From contig NZ_CAMTIA010000014.1 in assembly GCF_947072475.1 (NCBI RefSeq), forward strand, positions 1 through 64,000: a stretch of DNA of 64,000 nucleotides, given 5' to 3'. The DNA is from an uncultured Deefgea sp. GTDB taxonomy: Bacteria > Pseudomonadota > Gammaproteobacteria > Burkholderiales > Chitinibacteraceae. Below the pieces are notes generated by a model. That model was not told where the DNA came from, did not search any database, and saw only the letters and a list, made by a program, of their open reading frames with translations. Below are positions 1 through 8,600 of the stretch, piece after piece; position 1 is the first letter of the stretch, and each line of letters opens with the position of its first letter. The position numbers and the translations under genes were made by a program.

Positions 1-4
1 GGTG

Positions 5-60
5 CGATGGGCGCCGCGTTATCGTAAGCATGAAATGCTGCAGGGGTACGCGGCGATGCC
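5..60 (+). repeat. 56-nt intergenic repeat, copy 1 of 3
   Basis: This stretch matches 2202-2257 and 3497-3552 base for base over the same 56-nt length with a modest number of substitutions and no indels. Shared blocks are GCGCCGCGT near the left side and GGGGTACGCGGC near the right. The left part contains an imperfect inverted repeat (CGAT...ATCG), so it could form a small hairpin. All three copies have the same orientation. No protein frame is maintained across the copies. Confidence 0.75.
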
Positions 61-149
61 TTTCGTTAGGCGTTATCGCAGCTACAGCACTGGTTTGCTT
101 GGGATGAAGTCTCATTTATGGATTTATACAGAGTAAAAAAAGGCCGAAG

Positions 150-204
150 GTGAAGCGCACCCCAAAAGTTGGACACCCGTCCATATTTTTGGGGTGTTTT
201 TTTT
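150..204 (+). terminator. Hairpin with T-run; also resembles an IS3-family end
   Basis: CACCCCAAAA (158-167) pairs with TTTTGGGGTG (187-196) and is followed by an eight-base T run, which fits an intrinsic terminator on the plus strand. The left arm and the following bases (ACCCCAAAAGTTGGACACC) also resemble the terminal inverted repeat of some IS3-family insertion sequences from memory, so this may be the scar of a lost element. No transposase frame is present nearby. The gene that would be terminated lies outside the window. The rest of 1-259 holds nothing else recognisable. Confidence 0.45.
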
Positions 205-259
205 GCCCTTAAAGCCGGCTCATTGAATCACATCGAGGCGAGTGGCTTGGGGAATCAGT

Positions 260-862
260 TTATTGAACGTGGTAGATTTGCCCAGTTTGTTTTCCTTCGA
301 CGCTTTTACTGAATGCAAGCGCGACTTTAGCCGCGTCGACTGAAGCAAAACCTCGGAAATAAGGGCCATATCCGGACAGCGATTCAGTTAGCACTGTTGG
401 ACTAATCGCATTAATACGTAGGCCACGCGCCAGCTCAATCGCTGCGCCGATGACAAAACCATCGATACCCGCATTAATCATACTGCCGCTGCTGCCGTAA
501 ACAATTGGGTCATGTGACAGTACGCCGCTGGTTAAGGTAAAGCTGCCACCGTCATTCAATACATGCTGACCTGCTAATACCAAATTCACTTGCCCCATTA
601 GTTTATCGGCAATGCCGATTCCCATTAGCTCTGGTGTCATATCGGCTAGAGCGCCAAAGTGCAGATTGCCTGCCGCTGCAATGACGGCATCAACGGCGCC
701 CACTTGAGCATACATGGCCTGCACCGAGGCAAAGTCTTTCAAATCGACACGAACTTCACCACTATTGCGACCCGCAGTGATGATGTCGTGACGGGGTGAA
801 AGCTCACTTAGGATGGCCTGTCCGATCGTGCCATGTGCGCCGATTAATAAAACTTTCATCAT
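260..862 (-). CDS. Short-chain dehydrogenase/reductase (SDR), short atypical type
   Basis: A compact 199-200 residue Rossmann protein. The dinucleotide-binding glycine motif GAHGTIG lies at about residues 8-14, the AAAGN strand motif at about 62-66, and INAISPTVLTES in the C-terminal part is typical of SDRs. The usual catalytic YxxxK is not present: the equivalent segment reads VYGSSGSMINAG, as in the short Lin1944-like SDR group, so the reaction cannot be assigned. Two ATG codons are adjacent; GGAG lies about 7 bases before the second, which I favour. It is divergent from the LysR gene at 1004, a common arrangement in which the regulator controls its neighbour. Confidence 0.85.
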   Translation of the reverse strand: MMKVLLIGAHGTIGQAILSELSPRHDIITAGRNSGEVRVDLKDFASVQAMYAQVGAVDAVIAAAGNLHFGALADMTPELMGIGIADKLMGQVNLVLAGQHVLNDGGSFTLTSGVLSHDPIVYGSSGSMINAGIDGFVIGAAIELARGLRINAISPTVLTESLSGYGPYFRGFASVDAAKVALAFSKSVEGKQTGQIYHVQ

Positions 863-1003
863 TTTTCTCCATGAATGGTCATCAAGTTCGTTTTAGCAGC
901 GTTGCCTATTTATCGAGCTTGTTTGAATGGTTGTTAATGAATTCATCATATCTGGCACCGCATTTGCGATAAACTGGGCTTTTATTGATTCATTGTTAAC
1001 TTT

Positions 1004-1939
1004 ATGGCGACAATAAATCGCATCGATGAACAGCAGCTTTGGCCATGGGCGATGGCATTTGCTGCTGTAATGACGCACGGTAGCTTTACCGCCGCCGCTA
1101 ACGCACTTGGTGTTTCCAAGGCCTTGCTAAGTAAACAGGTACAGCAGCTTGAACGCGCGCTAGGAACACAATTACTCTATCGCACGACGCGGCGACTCAA
1201 TCTCACTGAAGCGGGCAAGGTGTATCTGGCGCATTGCCAAGATTGGCAATTGCGAATGCAGGCGGCAAGCCAAGCCTTGCACGAACAAGGTCAAACCGTG
1301 GCTGGGCATTTGCGCTTGACGGTGCCAACGAGTTTTGGTGGCGTTTTTATGGCTAAAGCATTGATGGATTTTCGGGAACAATATCCCCATGTCACCGTTG
1401 AGCTTGATTTGTCGACCACCCCGCGTGATTTGGAAGCAGATGGTTTTGATTTGGCAATCCGCGCTAATTTGGCGCCACCAGAACGCCTAGTGAGTCGGCC
1501 TCTGGCTTTGGTCTATGACTGGCTGGTGGCGACCCCTGAGTTTTTGGCCCAATACCCAGCGTTGACGCATCCTGAGCAGTTGACTGGGGTGCCATGCATT
1601 ATCAATACGCATTTTTCGCAGCCGCAGCGCTGGGCGCTGAGCCGCGCTGGTGAATTCTATTTGGCAGAGGTCAGCGCTCCATATCAGGCAAACGACTATG
1701 GCTTGCTGCGTAATTTTGCATTGCAGGGGGCAGGCGTAGCCCGTTTACCTAGTTATTTGGCAGCTGCGGATGTGGAAAATCATCGGTTGCAACGGGTGTT
1801 GCCTGAATATCAGCTGCAAGGTCAGGCTATTTATATGATTTACCCACAAAGATTGCCTCAGCCAGCCAAGGTGAGAGCATTAGTTGATTTTCTGCTGCGG
1901 TGGTTTGCAGAGCCTGAGCAGGTAAAAATGTGGGAATAA
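1004..1939 (+). CDS. LysR-family transcriptional regulator
   Basis: The 311-residue protein has an N-terminal winged helix-turn-helix at about residues 15-70 (FTAAANALGVSKALLSKQVQQLE, recognition helix in the middle) and a periplasmic-binding-protein-like effector domain from about residue 95. Length and arrangement are typical of the family, subgroup resembling regulators of SDR and oxidoreductase genes. The ATG at 1004 is the only start upstream of the helix-turn-helix. It diverges from the SDR gene with 141 bp between starts; a TGAATTCA palindrome at 938-945 lies in that gap and could be part of an operator, which is inference only. The effector is unknown. Confidence 0.9.
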   Translation: MATINRIDEQQLWPWAMAFAAVMTHGSFTAAANALGVSKALLSKQVQQLERALGTQLLYRTTRRLNLTEAGKVYLAHCQDWQLRMQAASQALHEQGQTVAGHLRLTVPTSFGGVFMAKALMDFREQYPHVTVELDLSTTPRDLEADGFDLAIRANLAPPERLVSRPLALVYDWLVATPEFLAQYPALTHPEQLTGVPCIINTHFSQPQRWALSRAGEFYLAEVSAPYQANDYGLLRNFALQGAGVARLPSYLAAADVENHRLQRVLPEYQLQGQAIYMIYPQRLPQPAKVRALVDFLLRWFAEPEQVKMWE

Positions 1940-2057
1940 ACACCAATGAATTTGAGCTTTGGTCTTGCATCGACGATGGTTGATGCAATAAACGACACAT
2001 GCCGAAATCCACTATTTTTTGCCAATCTAGCCACGATTGCGATGCGTCATCAGCGCA

Positions 2058-2275
2058 TCAGATTTTGCGGCGTGGTGGCGATTTTAAGCTGCGTTAAATA
2101 AAAACATCGCCTGTTCTCGCCGCACATTTCTGATGAGGGTTGCAGCAGCGATAAGGGTTGGGCGCTCTGTTTGGCCAAAGATTTTTTCCCCTATGCAGCT
2201 GCGATGAGCGCAGCGTAATCGTGCGCATGAAATTATGCTGGGGTACGCGGCTATGCCTTCGATTTTGCTGTGCAC
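2058..2275 (-). pseudogene. Decayed, frameshifted copy of the ykgJ gene at 3603-3878
   Basis: On the minus strand this region reads KIFGQTERP... then a scrambled middle and QAMF, clearly related to KIFGQPERP...QAMF of the intact gene. Nucleotide comparison shows a 2-base deletion after GCTG, loss of six bases before CAGGCGATG, and one extra T in the run after ATG that closes the frame early. Past the frameshift the other frame still reads LTQLKIATTPQNLMR, matching [15 protein letters not shown] of the intact copy. The N-terminal cysteine cluster is missing and is replaced by the 56-nt repeat. This is a dead duplicate, not a 63-residue gene. Confidence 0.85.
2202..2257 (+). repeat. 56-nt intergenic repeat, copy 2 of 3
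   Basis: Same length and register as 5-60 and 3497-3552. It abuts the broken end of the ykgJ remnant and lies just downstream of the acyltransferase gene. Similarity to copy 3 continues for roughly another 15 bases to the right (the TTGCTGTGC block). Confidence 0.75.
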
Positions 2276-2282
2276 CGCTTCA

Positions 2283-3281
2283 TTAAATTATTCGCTTTAG
2301 GTAAGGCACAGTATTAATTAGCCAAGCAGCAATTAAAGACAAAATAAAAACAACAAAAGTGATAACGGGAATTGAGACTAAAGGATGAAAATTGAGCGGG
2401 CCGTAACCAGCAGCATTAATTATATTAATTAATATTGGATGTATTAGATAAACACCTAGCGTTAATGCGGCTATTTTTTTTGTAAGTACCATACTGCCAA
2501 TTGGCTTGGTCAATTTCTTAAGTAGATAAAAAGCACTGATTGACATAGGAATTACGGTAGCACTTAAATAATGATAAAAATATAGCCCAGCCTCTAAACC
2601 TTCTTTTATTGCCACAACATAGCATCCTGCCGCAGTCAAAATAACCGATGCAAGAAATACACCCCATACAATAGGACTTGGATAGTCACTCTGGTCTTCC
2701 TTGATCAAATAACCAAGAAAGAAGTAGGGTATGTAAGATAGGAACCAGTTAATAAAAATATTAGATTCTGGCAATAAAAAGCTGTTTAATGCGGACAGGG
2801 TTAATGTTAATAAAACAAGGACTGAAATTTCATTTTTGTATGAATTTGCAACTATTTTTCTGAAAAATGGCGTGAACAAATAAAGAACGATGATCATATA
2901 CAGAAACCACATATGATAATACGGACGGCCAGATAAAATGATCTGTGCCCATTCTAAGATTGGCAGGGGCTCACCTTGGATAATGTTTTGCCAGTTGGCA
3001 AAAAGCAAGAAAAAAGCCGACCAAAAAATAAGTGGTATTAATATCCGTGACAATCTTTTTAAGTAAAAAGTTTTTAAGTCTTCTTTTTTGCTTGGGTCAA
3101 GTAATAATGCACCGCTAATCATGACAAATACTGGAACGCACCATCTAACGAGCGAATCATAAATATTGCCAATCCACCAATGGGTGGTGCCAATATCACT
3201 TTGAATCACGACGCGCGCTGAAATGTGTAAAAGTACTACTGCAAAAATTGCGATTATTCGTGAATTGTCCAGCCAAACCAT
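2283..3281 (-). CDS. Membrane-bound acyltransferase, acyltransferase-3 family (OafA/WecH-like)
   Basis: A 332-residue integral membrane protein with about ten hydrophobic segments. The N-terminus has the family signature: charged and aromatic residues (WLDNSRIIAIFAVVLLH) leading into helix 1 with the conserved histidine in LLHISARV, and a second conserved arginine region in SLVRWCVPVFVMISG. Such enzymes O- or N-acetylate surface sugars or lipids; the substrate is unknown. GGAG sits 6 bases before the ATG at 3281. Codon use is clearly AT-richer than the core genes around it, and the gene is flanked by copies 2 and 3 of the 56-nt repeat, both suggesting acquisition. Confidence 0.85.
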   Translation of the reverse strand: MVWLDNSRIIAIFAVVLLHISARVVIQSDIGTTHWWIGNIYDSLVRWCVPVFVMISGALLLDPSKKEDLKTFYLKRLSRILIPLIFWSAFFLLFANWQNIIQGEPLPILEWAQIILSGRPYYHMWFLYMIIVLYLFTPFFRKIVANSYKNEISVLVLLTLTLSALNSFLLPESNIFINWFLSYIPYFFLGYLIKEDQSDYPSPIVWGVFLASVILTAAGCYVVAIKEGLEAGLYFYHYLSATVIPMSISAFYLLKKLTKPIGSMVLTKKIAALTLGVYLIHPILINIINAAGYGPLNFHPLVSIPVITFVVFILSLIAAWLINTVPYLKRII

Positions 3282-3496
3282 AAATCACTCCAAGGGTGTT
3301 CTCACACCTCTATTTTCAAAATTGATACCCATTGTTGATGACTTTCAAGCTGACTTAAAAAATGCCGACTCGGCTTCGAAATTTCATTGCGCTCATGTCG
3401 CTTTTCGCTGCAATAAACCTGATGATGGCTAGTTTTTAGTAGACCCAGTAAGAATTGGCTTATCCACAAAGGTTTTCTGAGCCAGTGCTGTTGGTA

Positions 3497-3552
3497 CGAT
3501 TAGCGCCGCGTAATCGCCCGCATCAAATACTGCAGGGGTACGCGGCGATGCC
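3497..3552 (+). repeat. 56-nt intergenic repeat, copy 3 of 3
   Basis: Aligned without gaps to 5-60 and 2202-2257. The left half CGATTAGCGC/CGCGTAATCG is nearly self-complementary. It lies 50 bases beyond the stop of the intact ykgJ gene. The rest of the 3282-3602 gap contains no supported gene. Confidence 0.75.
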
Positions 3553-3602
3553 ATTGATTTCGCTGTGCTGTATCGGAGCTCAGCCATTATTTTGATGCGT
3601 CA

Positions 3603-3878
3603 TTAGCGCGGCTGGCTTTGCGGTGCGGTGGCGATTTCAAGCTGCGTTAAATAAAACATCGCCTGTGGGGCGTTCTCGCCGCACATTTCTGCTGACGGTT
3701 GCAGCCCAGCGCAGACGGCTGGGCGCTCTGGCTGGCCAAAGATTTTGCAGCCGAGTTGTGGGTCGAGTTGAATGCACGGCACTCCGGCGGGCTTGCCATT
3801 GGGCATGCCGGGAATCGGGCTAGAGATAGAAGGGGCGGTGCAGCAGGCGGCACACAGGGGGCGGCATTGAAAAGTCAT
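3603..3878 (-). CDS. ykgJ: YkgJ-family cysteine-cluster protein
   Basis: A 91-residue protein with the family cysteine pattern: CRPLCAACC at residues 5-13, further cysteines in VPCIQLD, GCKIFG, PAVCAGL and EMCG, and the motif ERPxxC. The family (zinc- or iron-sulfur-cluster-binding, UPF0153/YkgJ) is widespread in proteobacteria but has no firmly established reaction. It is small but full length for the group. The minus-strand ATG at 3878 begins right before the first cysteine block. A decayed second copy lies at 2058-2275. Confidence 0.85.
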   Translation of the reverse strand: MTFQCRPLCAACCTAPSISSPIPGMPNGKPAGVPCIQLDPQLGCKIFGQPERPAVCAGLQPSAEMCGENAPQAMFYLTQLEIATAPQSQPR

Positions 3879-4026
3879 GGCGCGATTTCATCGTATTTGC
3901 CGTGATTGGGCAAGGATTATTACTTACCATGGTTTTGCTGGTGGTGCGGATGCAGATTAATTTACCCATCCGCTCTTCACGGAGCCACCAGCCACGCTCA
4001 CGCCTGATCCAGTCGATTGAGAGGCA

Positions 4027-4447
4027 GCGCCCGACCCAATGCAGACAAGTTTAGTTAATTTGCTTTGTCCAATCAGTGAACCACTCTACTGGCATTGAAA
4101 TTAAATCCATGTCTAATCTTTTCAACTGCTCTATAGGGTAGGTATTTACAAGAAATAAATCCCATTGGGTATCTATGTCAGCAAGAATGGGGAGTAATTT
4201 TTCAATCTCCTCGGTGGCATCAATATCAATATATTGACACCAAAATCTATCACACCACTCGGTTATTTGTTTATGTGAAAATGGCGAACGTGCTGGGTTT
4301 TCACCCCACCAAAGCATTTTTAAAACAGACTCTCTAGTGAAGGGCAATTCTGCAGGCGAACTAATATCCATCGGAATTCCAAGTTTAATTTTTCAACCGT
4401 TTATGGCTGCTAGCTGACTTGAGCTACTGCACCCGACTCAGTGCAGA
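4027..4447. repeat. Pair of 19-base direct repeats flanking the ORF at 4051-4371
   Basis: 4027-4045 and 4429-4447 share GCxCCCGACxCAxTGCAGA with 16 of 19 identical bases, in the same orientation and 402 bases apart. They tightly bracket one unknown AT-rich gene. This could be a duplicated end left by insertion of a small cassette. No integrase gene or clear attC structure is visible in the window. Confidence 0.4.
4051..4371 (-). CDS. Hypothetical protein, 106 residues
   Basis: I do not recognise this family. The product is acidic and rich in Trp and Phe, soluble by composition, with no signal peptide or membrane segment. Residues such as WWGENPARSPFSHKQITEWCDRFW suggest a folded alpha-helical domain. 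The gene is AT-rich like its neighbours 2283-3281 and 4504-5304. It is bounded by two near-identical 19-base direct repeats (4027-4045 and 4429-4447). An immunity-type or cassette-borne role is possible but there is no direct evidence. Confidence 0.6.
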   Translation of the reverse strand: MDISSPAELPFTRESVLKMLWWGENPARSPFSHKQITEWCDRFWCQYIDIDATEEIEKLLPILADIDTQWDLFLVNTYPIEQLKRLDMDLISMPVEWFTDWTKQIN

Positions 4448-4503
4448 TACTGGTTCATCGATAATGCGAGTGACGCATACGCCACCACAGAAAATTAAAG
4501 CGA

Positions 4504-5304
4504 TTATTCGTCGGGGATTACCATTGAATATGTTTTTTCGCAGAGTCTAGCTTGTACTATGGCTGGAGGATATTTTCGTTTATTTGCAGAATTTATTATT
4601 TCTTCTTTAATGGTGTCTTTAATATTTGCTCCGAGAATGATTCTTTTTAATGATTTAGCGTCTATTAGATATTCCGTTTTAGTGGAGTTGTTTTCAATAA
4701 CTCTCCATTCTTTTTCATATTCCCAATCCTCGTGCTTAATGAGTAGCGATTTTTTTACTTGATCAATAAGTGGGCTAGTATCAAACAAAAATTGAGTCGG
4801 GCGACTAGCTTTGTATTTGACAGGTAAAGCCTCAGCAAGAAAACCATTACGTTCATATTCCAAACAAACGCCCTGATGATGGCTGGCATAGTGCGACCAC
4901 ATCAGGATACTTTTGCAGGTTGCGCTTATGCAATACATATGAGTTGTTTTACGGAAATTTAATGGAGTATTAAGTAATTCAATAGGTAGTACAGGCTTCC
5001 CGTACAGCTCTTTTATACGTTCTTTTAGCTGTATTTCAGTAATGTCTATATTGTTATTTTTTGAATGCTCAATTAATATTTTTTCAAATTGTTCATAGGA
5101 AAGTGACGGTGAGTGCATACTTATCACCGGAGCACAATCAAACGGGTCGTTGAATTCTGCTGGTGTAGGGAAATAAATCAGGTCATCCTCGATCTGTTTT
5201 TTTAAATAATAAAGCTGAGAATTTTTTCCTTCTTGAGTATTCTCATCTACTCCTCGATATTTATATAAAAATCGTGATTCTATTTGCGTCATGGCCATAT
5301 CCAT
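4504..5304 (-). CDS. DUF2971 domain-containing protein
   Basis: The 266-residue product has features of the DUF2971 family: LYKYRG near the N-terminus, the motif PAEFNDPFDCAP at about residues 48-59, the central segment CISATCKSILMWSHYA and GVCLEYE, and a C-terminal LIDAKSLKRIILG. The family is found sporadically in bacteria and often in genomic islands; no enzymatic role is established, though conserved His/Trp/Tyr positions suggest an enzyme or sensor fold. Three in-frame ATGs (5304, 5298, 5292) are all possible starts. Base composition is AT-rich compared with the core genes, consistent with transfer. Confidence 0.75.
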   Translation of the reverse strand: MDMAMTQIESRFLYKYRGVDENTQEGKNSQLYYLKKQIEDDLIYFPTPAEFNDPFDCAPVISMHSPSLSYEQFEKILIEHSKNNNIDITEIQLKERIKELYGKPVLPIELLNTPLNFRKTTHMYCISATCKSILMWSHYASHHQGVCLEYERNGFLAEALPVKYKASRPTQFLFDTSPLIDQVKKSLLIKHEDWEYEKEWRVIENNSTKTEYLIDAKSLKRIILGANIKDTIKEEIINSANKRKYPPAIVQARLCEKTYSMVIPDE

Positions 5305-5430
5305 CTTAAATTGAAGCTAGATCAACAAGCGTGAGTAAATTAATTTTTTAATACTGAACTGCGTACTGTTTATTTTAACCCTTTGTGATTTATACGAGCA
5401 CTCAGGTCTGAGTGATTGATGGTGGCCGAT

Positions 5431-5444
5431 AGCGACATGTCGCT
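5431..5444. other. Perfect 14-bp palindrome in intergenic region
   Basis: AGCGACATGTCGCT reads the same on both strands. It lies in the 326-bp gap between the DUF2971 gene start and the glycosyltransferase terminator, so it may be an operator for the minus-strand DUF2971 gene or chance. Nothing else is evident in 5305-5590. Confidence 0.3.
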
Positions 5445-5591
5445 CAGTTTAACCTTGTCAATTAAGCAGAGCATTAACCTTTATTTAATGGTGGCGAAAT
5501 TGGTCAGCGAGGTGGCTATGCACGATGAATTTGGGTAGATAAATTGAGGAAGCGTGCGCTGGTGGGCGCTTCGTCGTTTTAGCCCTCCAAT

Positions 5592-5617
5592 AAAAAACGA
5601 CCCGAAGGTCGTTTTTT
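5592..5617. terminator. Intrinsic terminator of the large glycosyltransferase gene
   Basis: AAAAAACGACC pairs perfectly with GGTCGTTTTTT around a CGAA tetraloop. It lies 14 bases past the stop of the minus-strand gene and has T-runs on both strands, so it may work in both directions. Confidence 0.85.
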
Positions 5618-5630
5618 ATTGCTTGAACGT

Positions 5631-8600
5631 TTAAAAATACAAAGCAATCGGTCCGTGGCTGATGAATTCGAGCCAGCCTCGGGGGACGGGTAGGCCGCTG
5701 ATGGCGGGGAAGTAGGCGATAAACAGGATCAGGGCGACGCCAAAGACACTCCACGGCAGATATTTGGCCCAAGTGCGGTTGGCGTTGTTGAGCTGTACGG
5801 TTTGCAGCAACCACACCAGAGCCAGAATAATGAACGGTACTGAGGCAAAAAAGTGATAGATAAACACCAATTTGCGCGGGATCACCGCCCAAGGTAAAAA
5901 CTGCGCCAAACCGGCAATTAGAATAAAGCCCATCGCCATTTTTTGCTGTGCGCTGAGCGTCCAGAGTGCCGCGCTAGTTTTGGCATTGCTGAGTAGCAGA
6001 CGCCAGCCGAGCAGCACTAAAAACGCCAAGGTGCCCAAATACCAAGTGATTGGGTTGCCAAAAGCAATAATGGTGGAGACTTTGGCTGGGCCTGTCCATT
6101 CGCTGCCGCCGTAATACCACATTGGTTTAGCCATCGTTGGCCATTCATACCAGAACGAGCTAAAGGGGTGGGTGGCTTTTAGCTGGCTATGGTATTGCAA
6201 CATGCTGCTTTGGTTGGCGAGCATGCCGCCAATGCCTTGGCCGCTGGCTTGCATCAGCGGAATATACGCAGCGGTATAAATCAGTAGCGGAATCACAATA
6301 AAGCCCAGCACCGAAACCAGTAGCGTTTGGATCAGCCATTGTGCGTAGCCGCGCTGATCAGGTAGTGCTGGCGGCAACTGGCGCGCGACTTGGGCTTGTC
6401 GCCACAGATGCCAAGTATAAAGTGCCGCGAGGCCAACGCCGTGATACAGCACAATCCATTTGCTGGCAGCGCCTAGGCCAAACATCGTGCCGCAGAGTAA
6501 TAGCGACTTGATGTCGGTTTGCCAGTGGTTTTTGGCGGGCTCGCTTTGCATAAAGCGCAGCATCCAGTAGGCGCTGGCGAGGATGAAAAACACGCCATAG
6601 GTGTCAATGGTGGCAATGCGCGTTTGCGTGAAATGCATAAAATCGACGGCCAGCAGCGCGGTGGCCAACAGTGCAAATGGCTCGGAGCGTAATAGCCGCC
6701 GCGATAGGCCAAAAAACACCGGCAGCATCAAAATCCCAAAGGTCACGCCCATAAAGCGAAAGCCAAAAGGATTCATGCCAAAAATGGCCACGCCGATGGC
6801 GATGATGATTTTGCCCAAAGGTGGGTGGGTGTTTTCGGTGGCGTCAATGCCTTGCAGGATTTCCCACGCACTGTGCGCGTGATACACCTCGTCAAAATAC
6901 ATGCCATTGAGCGCAGTCGATCGCGTAACGGTTTTGTCTGGTTCGTCAATCAAGGCATTGGCTTGGCTTGGACCGCTAATTTGCTGTAGCGCCAATAATT
7001 GCCCTTGATGGTCGCGCAGCGCCAGCTCGTTCATTTGCAAGGCGCCGGTGCTGAGATTGACTTTTAAATAGCGCGCCGCCAGATTGGCGGACACAGTGCG
7101 CCAGCGAAACTCGGCGAAGCGATTATCAACAATAATCCCGGCGCTGCTCACCCAGTTTTGCCCATCACTTGACCAAGCGAGCGCATATTCACCTGTGCCT
7201 AAACCATGGTGGTATTGCACGCTAGCTACCGATTTGATTTGGCCCAAGTCATATACTGCCGATTCTGTGCCAATATGGGGCTGCCAGAATCTTTGTGGCG
7301 AAGCAAAGTTGCCCAGATAGGTAAAGGCGGCAATGCTGTACAGCAGGCAAATCCCCGCCAAGGCCAACCACGCGGAACGACTTACTGGCGCTAGCGGTAG
7401 TTGCTCGGCTAGATCAGCGCGAGGCGACTGCGGTAGTGCTTGATCGGCGGTATCGAGTGATTCAGTTTGATCGGTATAAGTTTTGATTTGGCCACGCCAA
7501 AAAATATCGTAGCCAATGCGCAAGGTTTGGATCAGTAAAATCACATTCACCAAGCTGCAGAGCAGCATAAAGCCGTTGCTATTGGGAACTTGCGAGCTTT
7601 GTAGCCGCGTCATCATATCGAGCGTGATCAGCGTATTGGCAAAGGTACTTAAGCTGGCTGTGATGGCCAACCACAATACGCGTTTATCACCAATGACCAA
7701 AAATGCCGTTAAACCCATAAAGGCCGCTGGGAATAAATAGCGCTCGTGCATTTTGGGGCCCAGCACAAAAAACAGTACAAAAATGGCAAAAGCGCCATAC
7801 AAGAATCGGCCAGTGGCTGGGCCGCGTTGTGGGCTGGCGATCACGCCCCAACAGACGGCAGCCAAGGCGCTTAATGTCAGCAACCAAGCCCAAGTGCTCA
7901 CTTGCAAACCAAGCAATAGCGTTTCATTGGGCAGCCAATTTTGTCCCAGCAGCGCGTAAAGATTAAACGCATTCAGCGTGAGGTAGTTGTAGCTGGCCAG
8001 CGTGCCGCCATAGAGACTGAAAATCCACAAGGGTTCGCGTGAAATGGTAAACGGCAGTGACAGCAAAACAAAAGTACCGACTGCGGCTGCGAGTGCTTTG
8101 AGCTGTAAAGTCCGATCACGTAGCGACAATAGCGCGATTAAGGCAATCGGCCCGACCAATAAAGCTTGCGGCTTAAACAGCACGGCAACGGCGTATAAAC
8201 TGGCCGCCAATACGATGCGGCGACGCTCGAGCATTAAAAATGACGCGGCTAAAATCAGCGTAAAAATACTATCGACCTGTCCCCAAAATGCGGATGTGAC
8301 GATAGCCAAAGGATTGAGTAACCATAACAGCGCCGCGATCAGCGCCCATGCGCGATGTTGTTCGCGCGCCACGTAGAGTAAAAACACCACCCCAGCAATA
8401 TCGGCCAGCATGGCCGGCATTTTGAGTAATACCAAAAATCCCGGCGTGCCGTAATGAATGCCAAAGGTGTTGGAGATCGCGCCAACCAGCCACAGCACCG
8501 TGATATAGCCGGGTGGATAATCGGCAAAATAACCCGGTTGATAAAAGCCAGCAAAGCCTCGGCTATACATATCGAGCGCCCATGCGCTAAATGTGCCAAC

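Noticed and set aside
2084-2275. 63-codon open frame on the minus strand
   Set aside because: It is the frameshifted remnant of ykgJ joined to a 56-nt repeat, so it is listed as a pseudogene.
2283-5304. Integron cassette array
   Set aside because: No integrase, and no convincing attC core sites between the genes, although the gene types would fit.
5485-5892. 135-codon minus-strand frame at the end of the glycosyltransferase gene
   Set aside because: It overlaps the real gene in another frame, spans the terminator and has random composition.
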